In this document: positions 40,254-51,737 of the stretch, piece by piece
Layout: the number at the start of each line of letters is the position of its first letter
Position numbering within the stretch: position 1 is the first letter of the stretch
NCBI GenBank assembly: GCA_039545355.1
Contig: BCJJ01000007.1
Span: forward strand, 1,688,168 to 1,752,167
Length of the DNA: 64,000 bases
Source of the DNA: Trichosporon coremiiforme
Taxonomy: Eukaryota > Basidiomycota > Tremellomycetes > Trichosporonales > Trichosporonaceae
Direction: 5' to 3'
Program-made: the position numbers and the translations under genes
Notes under the pieces: model-generated
What the model was told of the DNA's origin: nothing
Databases searched by the model: none
The model's input: only the letters and a program-made list of their open reading frames with translations

Positions 40254-41117
40254 TTACCAGCTGATCTCCTTCGGCACTTTGAGGAACCTAGCGGTCCAGT
40301 TCCAGAGATCGTCCTGCAGCGCGGGATCGTGCGACGCCTCGCTGCTGTCCTTCTCCTCCTCGACATGGAAGAACTTGCCGTTGACGTCGTACTGCGGGTC
40401 ATATGCCATGCGAGCAAGCACTCGTCCCGATCGTTTTGGTGTCGAGACAACAGCTCCGCGCAACTTGAGCAACCATGCAAACCACGGCAGGATGTAGTTG
40501 ATGAACCACCGTCCCAGCAGGGGCACACCCCGAAACAGGCTTGTTGTCGGCACGAACCCGGGATCGAAGGTGTTCACGCGCCAGCTGCTCTCATGTTCAG
40601 CCGCTTTCCGCGCAAGGGTGCTCGCAAACATAACATTGGCAAGCTTCGAGGTCGAGTACGCCGTCATGCCCCTTTCGTACTTCTTGTGCGCTTGCTCGTC
40701 TGCGCTGGTCCATTTCACTCTGCGGTGGAGGGAGGAGGAGACGAAGACAAAGCGCGCGTCGGGTGTGAAGCGTCCCCGCTCCTTGAGGCCGAAGAAGAGC
40801 GCAGCGTGCCCGACGTGGTTGATGGCGAACGTCGTGTCGATGTCGTCCTCATTCAGGACAGGCTTGAGCAGACTGACGCCCGCACAGCAGATCAGAGCCG
40901 ACACGGCATGATCCCATTCATCGAGGAAGGACTGGATGGAAGGGAGGTCGCCCAGGTCGACGGGGTAGAAGGTCGTGTTAGCCGGCAGGCCGCGCGGCGG
41001 CGTCCGCGCAAGTACGGCGACTTGCATGTCCGGGTTTGCCGTGGCGAGGTCCCGCGCCGCCTCGAGGCCGATGCCGCTGCTGCCGCCTGTGATGATTGCG
41101 TACCGGGAATAGAACAT
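40254..41117 (-). CDS. Short-chain dehydrogenase/reductase (extended-tail)
   Basis: Single exon, 287 residues. Rossmann-fold oxidoreductase using NAD(P)H. IITGGSSGIGLEAARDLA at residues 8-25 is the TGxxxGxG nucleotide motif, DLGD near 55 contacts the adenine, CCAG replaces NNAG, NHVGHAALF gives the structural Asn, SSS and YSTSK supply the catalytic Ser-Tyr-Lys. After PGFVPTT the C-terminus has hydrophobic, amphipathic segments (WFINYILPWFAWLLKL) as in retinol-dehydrogenase-like fungal SDRs that sit on membranes. Substrate unknown. No intron. The start ATG is at 41117. Confidence 0.9.
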   Translation of the reverse strand: MFYSRYAIITGGSSGIGLEAARDLATANPDMQVAVLARTPPRGLPANTTFYPVDLGDLPSIQSFLDEWDHAVSALICCAGVSLLKPVLNEDDIDTTFAINHVGHAALFFGLKERGRFTPDARFVFVSSSLHRRVKWTSADEQAHKKYERGMTAYSTSKLANVMFASTLARKAAEHESSWRVNTFDPGFVPTTSLFRGVPLLGRWFINYILPWFAWLLKLRGAVVSTPKRSGRVLARMAYDPQYDVNGKFFHVEEEKDSSEASHDPALQDDLWNWTARFLKVPKEISW

Positions 41118-41653
41118 TGAGTGTTACTGATGTGTTGATGCGTGAGGACGGCGTTACGTCACTGGGAAGCAGGGCGTGGAGATCGACGCATCTCCGGGTG
41201 TCGAATGCTGAGATGAGGTGTGCCAGTGTGGCGATGTTAGTCTGTTGGAAGCCAAATTCTGTTTACAACCACCTGCTGATCGAGCGCCCACAGAAGAAGC
41301 AGAGACAGATTCCGACGGACTTCAGAGGTCTGTGGGTGGCCAGTCGCTTCGGCACCTCTCTAGTTGTAAACCACAATATCTGGAAACCGCTGAGATGAGG
41401 TCTCGGTGTGCCAAGCCCTATTTCGGATCCGACGGCACCGATATCGGCTGTCGTCGCCTGACGATGCACGGATCTAGAATACAGCGTACCTTGCTCCATT
41501 CACTACGACGCTGCACCCGCAGCAAAGCTTGCAGAGAATCCTCAACTCAGCCCTAGAATGAGGTGCCTAAGGAAGCTTCACTCGAACAGTGATGCTCGTC
41601 CTCCTTCTGTTCATAGTCCCTCGTATCCACGTTTCTTCACTTCTCTCTCCACC
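41118..41653. other. Spacer upstream of the SDR
   Basis: No gene or repeat recognised. Confidence 0.5.
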
Positions 41654-42000
41654 ACGTTGAGGACCATCGTCGCTGTCTCTGTTCTCGGTTCTCGGTGGGT
41701 GCCGAGCCACTGAGAAGACTGACGCCAGCTCTCGGCGTCTGGGCGGCCCAATATGCCTTTGGTGACATTCCCAGTAGTTGCGATTCGGCGTGTTCGACTT
41801 TCACGGGCAACTCGGGGGCATGCGCGGTCATGAGCTCCACTTGTCTCGACTACATCTGCGACGTTCGTACGCTCTCTCCTTCCTCTTACGTCTATCGAGT
41901 CCCTCCATCGGGTGAATACTGACGGTGGTTGACCGCTTCCGCGTTCTCCGTCTCCGTCGCCGGCATCGCGGTAGCCGTCGTTGCTGCGGCTCTCCTCTAG
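41654..42000 (+). pseudogene. Relic of the GPI-type Cys-rich family, start codon lost
   Basis: Aligned with its three intact relatives downstream, the first exon reads TIVAVSVL with ACG (41654) where the others have ATG. It then has the family intron (GTTCTCG...GACGCCAG), the second exon (AFGDIPSSCDSACSTF, TCLDYICD) and the C-terminal hydrophobic anchor (AVAVVAAALL, stop at 42000). The central exon with CLECAK and the Ser/Gly-rich stalk is missing, and no acceptor for it is visible. This is a clear dead copy unless a non-AUG start is used. Confidence 0.65.
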
Positions 42001-43126
42001 AGTCTTGAGAGCGTGCCTGTGGCTGCTCTCCTCACTGCAGTTGGACGCATCAGGACAGATGGAGGATTCGACAGGGTACGCAGTGGGCAGCGGCCAGGCG
42101 TGCCCGCAACTCGTTCAGTGTTGCAGTGTTGCAGGTTCCGAAGTGGGTCTGGCATCAGTGTTCTCGTCAATGGGACGAGAACGCGGCGGAGGCAAGCATG
42201 GCACGCCTAGCACCTAGAGTAGTCCGGATGTCCCCTGTGGCAACGTTTGGGTTTGGCGACAGATCTTACCCGGGGTCAGGTCCCGAGGCTGTGCTCTCCG
42301 TTCTGACACGGTGTTCATGGTCCAACCCTAGTGTGGGAAGTCGTGGGGTCGTGGAGTAACGACATGTAGAAACCAAACTGTCTCTGTTCCTTCATGAGTT
42401 TCCATGCATGTCCTCTCTCATGTCGGAATGGTTGGGAAAGGGGGGAGAGGGAGGAAGGGGGGACGAGAGGGGAGAGAGGGGTGAAGAAGGGATGCAGGAG
42501 GGGACAAGGGGCTCGACATTATGGGGGCCGAGGACCCTGACAAGGCACGAAGTCCCATCCAGCACCGCTATCGACAGCACCACACTGTACACCGTGTCGG
42601 TAAAGCATAACACGGCGCTTGACGTATGTGCGTGCGACGGCGGTGCGAGCCCAGACTGGCCAGACTGGGCAGATGCGATGCTCCCGCTCCATTGGGCAGC
42701 GGTGGACAACCGTGGGAGTCTCGGGGGGGATGGAGCTTCGGACACGGCATGCAGCATGGCGAGCGGCGACATGGCGGGCAGGAGACCGACGGGGCATAGA
42801 AGGTGATGCACTGATGCGACGCACGCAGGAGCGTGCTTCACGTTTCACCGCGGCGACCTGTGGTGCCCCATCACGCTGGTCGAGCAGGTACAGTCAGCGG
42901 GCTTCCAATGCACGGTGATACGAGTGGCCGATCCCAGTACACCGTTGCCGCATGTAGCAGCTTCGTCTCAGCTTGCGGTGCTGAGGACGCGCTGCGCCGC
43001 ATCAAGCTCTGCGCGACGGCTTCCGCATGCCGCTGGCAGTCCTCCAGCATCACATGTAGACGATAAGCAGGCATATATAGGCGGACGACCACCTCACTGA
43101 TCACCACAAGCAAGCCCCCCACGACC
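42001..43126. other. Spacer with a purine-rich tract; promoter of the next gene
   Basis: G/A-rich stretch at about 42429-42512 on the + strand. A TATATA box lies at 43074-43079, 48 nt before the next ATG. No gene seen. Confidence 0.6.
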
Positions 43127-43796
43127 ATGCTCAAGTCTCTAGCCCTCGTCTCCGTCCTGGGTACGTCCACCCTCCAACGCGAGCTCACGAAAGTCCTAAC
43201 GCGCAGCCCTCGGCGCCTCAGCCGATCTCTTCAACCTGAAGCAGATGCACGACGTGTCCGAGAAATGCCACGACCACTGCGGCGAGGTCGGCAACGTGAT
43301 CAGCAACAACTGCACAAGTCTCTTCAACGGCTGCCTCACCGAGTTCTGCAAAGTGAGTAGGCGTAACCTGCATATCCGGAGTGCCATCACTCTTGGCCCC
43401 GTGGTCGTGCAGGCGGGCGGGGCACCGTGGGCAGGGCTTGCACCTCGAGGACTGGCGGCGCGCTAACGACCAGGCGGCCAGCGTCAAGCCCTGTCTTGAG
43501 TGCCTCAAGACGGAGAAGATGTACGACAACTTTGAGTCGGTCTGCAATCTCTTCGGCAAGGACATGAACTCGTCCTCTTCTAGCAGCAGTGAGTACCATC
43601 GGAGGCGGCACGGTACTACCCGTTCGGCCTGAACCAACGCTAACGCTCAGGCTCCGCCGGACCCTCCGCCACAAGCAGCAGCGACGTCTCAGCCGCCAGC
43701 GCGAAGGAGGACACGAAGGACAGCGGTGCCTCGTACACTATGCCGGCAGTCGGCGTCGCGGCTGTGGCGGTTGCTGCCGTCGCTGCGGTTCTTTAG
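43127..43796 (+). CDS. Small GPI-type Cys-rich surface protein, copy 2
   Basis: Exons 43127-43160, 43207-43352, 43474-43588 and 43651-43796, 146 residues. Signal peptide MLKSLALVSVLGALGASA, cysteine block (KCHDHCGEVGNVISNNC, GCLTEFCK), second block PCLECLKTEKMYDNFESVC, short Ser/Ala-rich stalk, and a C-terminal Ala/Val tail (VGVAAVAVAAVAAVL) typical of GPI-anchor signals. Secreted and wall- or membrane-attached by that logic. The first intron interrupts the codon after VSVL, exactly as in copy 4. Eight or nine cysteines do not fit the CFEM spacing. Function unknown. Confidence 0.75.
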
Positions 43797-45459
43797 AAAA
43801 CATCTGTATCAGTATTGCATTGTCTCATGAACGAAAAATTAAAGAAAGAGAAGATAGTACACGTGCAACTGGTCAGGTGGGGTCGGAGTTCGGGGGGTCC
43901 CGGAGGATCCGGGGGACCCGGGCGGGGCGTGATGGTCAATGCTTTGAGAATGCCGGTTCGGTAAGTGGGAGCGAAGATGAGTAGTGGGTGGAGCAGAGGC
44001 TGGGCTGTGCCTGTGGTGCCGGGCCGATGCTGCCGGATGAATGGGCAAGTTCCAACCTTATCACAGGCCAGCTGGCCTTTAAGTGGCACAGAAGACTTCG
44101 TGGGGACAAACAAGCAGCTGCTTCATTCTCGACGCTCTGCCGGCAGGGGTAGTGTACATGCCTACGACAAGCTTGACAGCAGATGTCTCGGCATCCGGTC
44201 CAGAAAGGATCGTGGGCGAAGCGGTCATCGGTGAGATGAGTGTTTCACTGGTTCAGCTGGCCGCAAGAAGGCGGTGCGTGTTCCGGGCATGTGACAGAGG
44301 ACACCCAGGGCGTGAGCGAGCGTGAGTGAGGGTGAATTGACTTTCTATCCAGCGTGATTGGCGGTTCGTTGTTGATTAATTAACTGAATGAAGGGCAGGG
44401 CCAGGCAATGTCCGGAGCAGCCCAGAGCAGGTGAGCAAGGTCACCCGAGTGCCCACCGTGCCGGGTGCAATACTGCCCTGGGACGCGTACGGCGCGTAAG
44501 CATTCTGCTCCAGAGCTCAGAGCTATAACCCTAGTGTCTACGTTCGTGGGCTCACCGGGCGCGTTCGTGGTCCAAACTTGTCTTTGGGCTCAGCACACCC
44601 GCTCGCAAAGTAGACTATGCGATGGGACGGACCCAAGAAGACACAGGCACGTGCCTTCATTAGCTGATCCCGTCCGGATCCGAAACCGGTTGTGGGCCAA
44701 GGTTTGGTTGGCGTGCCTGGTGTGCGGTGTGCCTAGTGAGCCTGCCAGAAACGTTTGAATGGACGACTTCGCTTCCCATCTCGCTATCGGACCATTCACG
44801 CTCCGGGCTGGCGGTCCGTATCCTCTCCAGATCTCACCATCGCTCTGCGGGAGAGGTGAAGCCAAGAAGGCGGCGAGGGCTCGACTATTGACTGCTCTTG
44901 AGCCTAGCACTCCAGTCCTGTCTTTGGTTGGACACGACGTCCAGGTAGAGTTCCAGGGATCAGGAGGGATGTTAAGAAGAACTGGCCGGACCACCCAATC
45001 GGGACGGATCGACACGGCTCCTCCCACGTTGCTGCGCATCATCGCAGAGAGAAGTTGAGAGGGAGGTCGGATCCGACGGCTCCCATGTCGCTTCTGCATG
45101 TTGCTTGCTGGACGCGCTGGACGCGCTGGACGCGCTGGGCGTGAAGCTGGAAGAGATGCACACAGGGATCCCTCACAATTGGGGTCTAGCGTCTGGGGTG
45201 ATAAGCGAAAAGACTGCTAGGGCGAGAGTGAGATAGCGAAGGTTGCGGGGAGAAGAGCCAAGGGCCGGTTTCGGCATGTGCAGTGGGATTGCTCTCCGGT
45301 CGTCGCGCGACGCGCCAGTACAAACCCTCAGCGTCCAGTTTGGCGAGCGAGTTTACAGTGGCACTCTCTGGCTATAAAACAGCGCGAGCTCCGTCTCCAC
45401 CCCCTCTCTCCGTCTCTCCGTCCGTCCCCATCTCTTTGCACACACCAAACACCAACACC
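43797..45459. other. Long spacer with a 9-bp tandem repeat
   Basis: At about 45108-45142 a GCTGGACGC-type 9-mer repeats about 3.5 times. A TATAAAA box at 45373-45379 serves the next gene. No other gene seen. Confidence 0.6.
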
Positions 45460-46298
45460 ATGCTCCAGTCCCTCGTCCTCGTGTCCGCGCTCGCGCTCAC
45501 CGCCTCGGCCCAGTCCTTCCCGGGCATGGGCTCCATCCCCGCCAGCTGCAAGTCGCAGTGTGCCGATATTGCCGGCCTCGCTAACTCGTGCCAGACTATG
45601 GACGAGACCTGTCTCGAGACTGTTTGTGCGGTGAGTGCTATCTAAAGACGGAGGAGTGTGCGCTGACATCGGCGCAGAACGCGCACAAGTTCAAGTCCTG
45701 CCTTGAATGCGCCAAGATGTCGACCATCTATGAGCAGTTTACGAGCTCGTGCTCCGTGCTTGGACATGATGTGGCCGGCGGCTCTAGCTCGTCTGGCTCG
45801 TCTGGTTCCTCCGGTTCGACCGGATCGACCGGCTCGACTGGCTCCTCTGACTTCTCTGGCTCCTCCAGCTCCTCCGACTCCGACACTGGTTCCGATTCTG
45901 GCTCAGCCTCCTCCGACTCCGACAGCGGCTCCGCCACGACAGCGAAGCAAGCGATTCCGGTCATGGACCCCACGCTCACTACGCCCGACCTGTCCACTGT
46001 GACTGGGTCTGGCATCGCCTTCCCTGGGCCTGAGGAGTCGGCTTCTGCTGGATCTGGAGCTGGAGCTGGGGGACTCTCGGGATCGAACGCTGACAACGGA
46101 GGTGCTGGCGCTGGTTCTGCTGGTACTGGTTCCACTGGCTCGGGCACCAACTCGGGCGCCAACGCTGGCTCCTCTGGTGGCCCGGGCATCACCGTCGACG
46201 AGGCCGCGAAGCAGCAGGGCAACAACTCTGGCGCTGCTTCTCTCAGTGCTTCCGTCATCGCCGTTGTCGCTGGTATCGCCGCCGCGGCGCTGTTCTAA
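45460..46298 (+). CDS. Small GPI-type Cys-rich surface protein, copy 3 (long Ser/Gly stalk)
   Basis: Exons 45460-45630 and 45678-46298, 263 residues. Signal peptide MLQSLVLVSALALTASAQ; this copy has lost the first family intron. Cysteine block SIPASCKSQC ... NSCQTMDETCLETVCA, then after the conserved intron KSCLECAKMSTIYEQF with SSC. A stalk of about 150 residues is Ser, Gly, Asp and Thr repeats (GSSGSTGSTG, SDSDTGSDSGS), probably O-glycosylated. Hydrophobic tail ASVIAVVAGIAAAALF gives the GPI signal. TATA box 87 nt upstream of the ATG. A wall or surface role is inferred; function unknown. Confidence 0.8.
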
Positions 46299-48346
46299 GC
46301 GATCCGCTGTCGCCTGTGTAGTGGACTTTGTGTTTGTTGGCTTGGCACGCATGCACGTATAATCTCGCATAGTTCACTCGATACGACCGTTCAAATCTGT
46401 TTGGCATCAGTGCATGCTGTGCATCGGTTGAATGTGGATGGCCCCCGCGTGCTGCGGCGGGTGAAGCTTGAGCCTGAAGGGAAAGTACAAGGAGCTAAAG
46501 GGGCGATTAAGGATGTCTGGTCGTGACAATTCTAATGTGGCCTAATCGCGGATGCGTTCGTCAGTGTCGGTTGGACGGAACACGTCTTGGCAAAGGAAGG
46601 GAGAGGCACGGCCAGCCCTGAGGCCTGAGGTTGGAACGTTGGAACGGGGTGCAAGGTTTCGGGGTGCGTCGCGTCACCGCGTCAAACGCGTCAATCATTC
46701 TGCATCCGCAGACTCTTCCGTTAATTGTTGTGGGAACTGTGCATGGCCTGCGGATGAAGAGCTTGAAGAGAGAGAGAGGATGGAGGACCGTCCGGATCAC
46801 ATTCCGCTGCGTGAGGTCAACTATCGCCTACGCGGTGCATCGATTGCAGCGTAGATCCCGAACTGAGGTATGGCACAAGTGCGAGATTTCGTGGCGTCCA
46901 GGAAATATGGGATGACACTGCTTCCTTTCTTCGCCCACGCAGTGCAGGCACAGCTGGTACAGCGTAAGAAGTTCAAGAATGATGCATAGAGAAGAAGAGA
47001 GGAGAAGAGACTAGTTCGACGTAAACAAACACTGACAGGTTGGTGGTCAGAGTGAAGTGGAGGTCACGTGGTGTCGTGTCACGTGAGTGAAACCAACACA
47101 GCGGTACGGCGGTACAGCGGTACTGCTCAGGCTGTAGTGAGCGGATCCAGATTTCCGGTCTCAACCTCGCGGGCTGGCGGCCAGGCGATTATAGCTCAAG
47201 GTGTCTGCTGCTCACTCCTCGTCTCACGCGATGATCCCGCTCATCTCACGCAGTTTTTTAGGCCCTTGCAAGTCGCAGCTCGGTCATCGATCAGCTTTCG
47301 ATCTCGAGCCTCTCCGACCTCTCAGCTCTCAGCCGTCTTGGCGTCGATCACGCTGAAGGGGTGTTCTCTGCCTACACGAGGCCCAGGACTGCGGAATCCA
47401 ACGGACGTCCGTCCAGCGGTGACACCCCGAGCGATGCACGCGATTTGCGAGATCTAAACAGAGACCAAAAGCTCTTGGCCAGGAGAGAACCAAGGTCAAT
47501 GTCGAACGCCAAGCCAAGTCGGTTCCGGATCTGGAACAGAGCCACGGCTATCTTTGTCCTGTCGATCCCAATGGACTGCCGCATTCCGTCCATCTTTAGC
47601 AGCCGGCATGCCAGCCACGCAGCCACGAGATATATTAAGACAATGCATGCACTGCATGCACTGCATGCACTGCACTAAGCCTGCATCGACTAGTGCAGCG
47701 ACAGAGTTTGCACCCGAGCGCCTGAGCATATGCTTACACCAGCAGAAATGGGCCGAACGGGATAAAGGAGGCAAGGGTGCTACGGCGTCGGGGGCGTTGC
47801 TGTTCCTAGATCCGGCCACCCGGGGCCGTGCGGAGCAACGTTGCTGCGTCTTTCTGTCGCGCCGTCGCTCTCGTTCCGTGTCGTACGTGTCGTCTGACAC
47901 GCCGGCGTCGTGCAGTCTCGTTGGCTCGCTCGGATCCGGGGGATCGACGCTGCACTGGCCTCCTCCTGGTGGGACGAACCGGCAGTGAGATCACGGTGCG
48001 ATTGGCTGCATCTTGTCTCCACCTGAGACGAGATCCGGGCCAGGCGCGACCAGGCGCTGGCGATCCCTTACGCTCAGACCACCAGAAGCACAGTAGACAG
48101 GTGAGGGGACATGAGTCAACCGAAATGGCGCATGCGGCGAGGCATGTAGACCGTCGGGCGGTGAACGCTGTCGAGGTCGTGGAGTTGTGTACTTCCTCGC
48201 CGCCGAACTTCACTTCCCTTCTTTCCTTCACTCACATCTGTATCTCTCCACTCAACGTCGTCCGTCTCCTCCAGTCGCTCCTTAGTTTCTCGCTCTACGC
48301 AACCTTCCACCTCTTCGATACTATCACAACTTCAACCTCATTCGAA
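46299..48346. other. Long spacer with a 10-bp tandem repeat
   Basis: At 47643-47676 a TGCATGCAC-type unit repeats about three times. No gene is supported in the 2 kb. Confidence 0.6.
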
Positions 48347-49217
48347 ATGCTCAAGTCGCTCGTTCTTCTCTCCGTTCTTGGTGAGTCTGCCTTCCCTCCT
48401 TTAGACAAGCTTCCCACGTGGTGAACCTGAAGCTAACCCCAGCCATCGGTGCGACCGCCCAGTTCGAGGGCATCGACGGCCTGACCGCGCTGCCCAAGGA
48501 GTGCGAGTCGCAGTGCGCCGCCGTCGAGGCGATCGCGCCCCAGTGCGTCAACATGGACAACAAGTGTCTCGAGGCCGTCTGCGCGGTATGTGCCTTCGCC
48601 AGCTTTGTAATACCAAGAAACCAGCTGACGTTCAGGACACGGCCAAGTTCAAACCCTGCCTCGACTGCGCCAAGATGGGCTCCATGTACGACACTCTCGT
48701 CTCGTCGTGCCAGTACCTCGGTCTCGGCCCTGGTGGTGCCTCTGGTGCCGCGAGCGGTAGCGCTAGCGAGTCGTCCGCGTCCCCCCTCATCCCTGGCGAA
48801 GACGCCGACGTGAGCGCCTCTGGTCTCGAGACCGAGCCCACCGCCTCGGGCGCCAACGCTGATGTGTCCGATGTGTCCGCCGCCGAACCCACCGCCCCCG
48901 CTGCCACCTCGCCCGCTCCCGGCAAGCTTGGAGGTGACGCTGACCGTGCTGCCCCCTCTGCTGGTGCTTCTCCCGCCGGCGTCTCTGGCGGTGCCGGCGG
49001 TGCTGCTGGGGGCGCCTCTGCCTCCCCCACCGGTGCTTCCGGTGCCGGTGCCGTCGGGTCTCTCAGCGCCAAGCCTTCCGCCTCCGCTTCTGCCTCGAAC
49101 TCGGCGGCTGCTGGTGCCTCTGGCGCGGCGTCCAAGACTGAGAACTCGGGCGCTGCCGGCCTCGTCGCCTCGATTGCTGGTGTTGGTGCCGCCGCCCTCC
49201 TTGCCGCGTGCTTCTAA
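48347..49217 (+). CDS. Small GPI-type Cys-rich surface protein, copy 4 (Ala/Gly-rich stalk)
   Basis: Exons 48347-48380, 48443-48585 and 48636-49217, 252 residues. Signal peptide MLKSLVLLSVLGAIGATAQF, cysteine block LPKECESQCAAVEAIAPQC ... KCLEAVCA, second block KPCLDCAKMGSMYDTLVSSC, then an Ala/Ser/Gly/Pro-rich stalk and tail LVASIAGVGAAALLAACF. Intron positions equal those of copies 1 and 2 (introns of 62 and 50 nt). The stalk differs in composition from copy 3 while the cysteine head is conserved, as in adhesin-like families. No binding partner is apparent. Confidence 0.8.
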
Positions 49218-49546
49218 GCCTGTCGCATAATTACGACAAGACGCTTCAAGACTTCAACACATTCTCTGTTACGTTTAGCTTTAGATTACGTTTGCAATGG
49301 ACCCTTGATTAGTTAGACTTCTCACGTGCTACAACTGATGAATGTGACTCAGTTCTTCTCGCTGCCACAACGCCTTCCCAGATGTCCACCTCATCTCCCA
49401 CCAAGCGACTGCACATCCCCCGCACGCGTGACGATGTTCAAAAATATATCAGTTCATTCTCTCAACAAGCCGCATGACCGAACACTAGTGACGGATTCGG
49501 ACGCCTTACGCCTCCAACCGTCCTCCGCGCCGCCCCCATCCACACC
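49218..49546. other. Spacer without a supported gene
   Basis: Nothing recognised. Confidence 0.5.
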
Positions 49547-50282
49547 ATGCCCTCCGGCCGCCAAACGCCAAGTTCGTCACCGAGCTCAGACGGACCGAGT
49601 CATTCCCGTGCTCCGCCCGTCCTGGTCCAGTGGAGCTGGCATTCTTCGAATCGTGCAGCAAACTATATTCTGCGTGCGGCGAGTCTGGCCAGCGATGCAA
49701 GGGACGTCGCCGTCGCCGAGGGGCGCTGGGACAAGATCACGATGCACATGTTCAGACTGGCCGTTTTCGCCAAGGTCAACCAGTTGTAATTGAAGACTTA
49801 TGCTAAGGACACTATCTGACTTGTAGGAATTAGGGGGAATGGGGCAACCGTTATCCTTTGCCCTCTCTCGGCGCTTGGCTGGAGGAGACGGCACAGGTGA
49901 TGTCTTCTCCTATCGTCTTGCTGGCCATCAGCTGCACCGGCACGGGCAGCCTGTCCCGAAAATGGTGGAAGTTATCCCGTTTACCCGAGCGTGCATGTTT
50001 ACATGTACAACGGAAGGTCTGGATCCTGATATCTCGAACCGCGCGGAGATGAACACCCCCTTCAGCTTTACCATTGGCGTGTTCGACCCGGTCAACATGG
50101 CCAGAGGAGAACTGCGGTGCACAGAGATCACGTACACATATCGGCGCAAGTATGGGAAGTACTGTACATCCGGGACAAGCGGATACGTGACCATCCTTGC
50201 GATGAGAGGGGAAACCCATTGCCACGTGCGCAAGGTGGGTCCTCGTCTCATGCAAAAGGCCACTAGTTTATTGGTACTGTAG
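49547..50282 (+). pseudogene. Orphan-family copy 1, nonsense and frameshift
   Basis: Exon 1 (49547-49785) starts MPSGRQTPSSSPSS and ends with ILRAASLASDARDVAVAEGR and TMHMFRLAVFAKVNQ. After a 41-nt intron (GTAATT, CTGAC branch, TTGTAG) the frame reads N then TAG 49831-49833, where the tandem relative at 51 kb has NQ with CAG. A further one-base shift near 49860-49880 is needed to reach SYRLAGHQLHRHGQPVPK, CTTEGLDPDIS and FDPVNMARGELRCTEITYTY. The gene is therefore broken at two places. The family is not recognised; conserved blocks HxHxQPVPxxxxVIPF and GLDPDxS are its best signature. Confidence 0.6.
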
Positions 50283-50729
50283 AAAGAGCGCAGGGCTCGT
50301 TCATGCGGCCACTGCCGTTCGCCTGAGAGCGTAGTCTTCAGCGAACGTCGATAGTAGACTCCAGGATATCTTGGCATGCATTAAGTAGACGCCTCAGCGG
50401 AAGCAGCTGCTAGTAACGGTTGACTCCTCAAATGGCAACTGAGAGAGATATGGGCTTTGTCGGGCAAGCAGTGCAGCCCGGAGCGTGGCGGCGTGTTGGA
50501 GCTCTGAATCTAAACGGACTCGACTGCGATCCGTAGGAATACACCGCGTGGTTGTGTCCGGTACCTGGTCTTGCCTACAGATGGACTCGATCCAGTCAGC
50601 CGGTCAGCCGGCTGTGGCTGGATTCAACAGTAAGGCGGGGCTGCTCAATCAGCGCTGACTCCATACACGGCCAACGCGCACGAGTCATCCGCCACCCAAG
50701 CGCCAACATCACGCACCGCGAACACTTAG

Positions 50730-51369
50730 ACCGGCAGTCCCAAGCCCGAATTCGTCCCCGACCGATGGTCGGACGACTTCCCCTGCACCCCCAGGTCCCG
50801 CGGCGTTCTTGCCCTCTTGCAGTCCAGCTGCCGGTCGCGAATCTTGCGCGCTGCGACTCTGGCAGCCGACGCATGGGACGCCGCCGTGTCCCAGGACCGC
50901 TGGCGCATGATCACGCTGCATATGTTTCGTCTCTGCGTGTTGGGCAAAGTGTACGAGGTGTGAGTTGCACTTTCTTCTCTCAACGTTGCGTTTTGCGCTA
51001 CAAGTGAGTGTCCATCGCTGACTGTGCAGAAACCAGGGCGAGAGGCCATACCGCCGCACCATGCCCACGCTCACTGAATGGCCAGGCGACACGAGCCAGA
51101 TGACCTTTTTCGCGTATGGCCTCGCCGGCGTGCAGATATACAAGCATCAACAGCCCGTGCCGCGCGAGGCGGACGTGATCCCCTTCTGCCGCGCAGGGCT
51201 TGACCGCTGTATCTCGGTCGGACTCGATCCCGATGTCTCCCCTCGCCTTATCGGGACGGAGTTCAGGTTCGACCTCGGTGACTTCGACCCGCCCCGCATT
51301 GCGGAGGAAAGGTTGCGATATCGCTGCGTCGAGATGAGATACTCGTACCTGCCGAGAGTGGCAGAATAG
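50730..51369 (+). CDS. Orphan-family copy 2 (start unresolved)
   Basis: Exon ending at 50959 (ILRAATLAADAWDAAVSQDR, TLHMFRLCVLGKVYE), intron 50960-51029 (GTGAGT, GCTGAC branch, GCAG), then exon 51030-51369 (VNQGERPYRR, FAYGLAGVQIYKHQQPVP, VIPFCRAGLDRCISVGLDPD, FDLGDFDPPRIAEERLRY). The intron position is identical to copy 1. The first-exon frame is open only back to a TAG at 50727-50729 and has no ATG, so an upstream exon or another lesion must exist; a different frame there resembles the N-terminus of copy 1. Function unknown. Confidence 0.45.
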
Positions 51370-51737
51370 TTCGTGACAAGGACGGGACGAGCGAGTATGC
51401 CTGTAACGAGAGTGGGAGCCCGGTGGAGATTGCGCAGCGCCTGACAGCTGGCGTATCGAGGGAGGAGCTGCCATCGCCTCGCAGTGACATGGGAAGTACT
51501 CGATGCGGAGCTCCGAGGAGCTATGTCAATCGCTGATTCGGCCATCTCGTACGTAGCGGCTGTCACCTCGCCATCTTCCGCTCTCTTGTACCCCTTGATA
51601 GACATCCCATGCGACAGGTTCGGTTCGCTTTCGCGAAACACGACCGCTTTCACATCGGTGCGCGGCGATGACTTCGACCTCGTTCAACTTTAGTGTAAAA
51701 TATTACATGATGGGTTACAACAGATTCTTTGCTTTGG
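51370..51737. other. Spacer between convergent genes
   Basis: Nothing recognised. Confidence 0.5.

Noticed and set aside
43127..49217. CFEM domain in the GPI-type family
   Set aside because: No CxC pair and the cysteine spacing differs, so the CFEM name is not supported.
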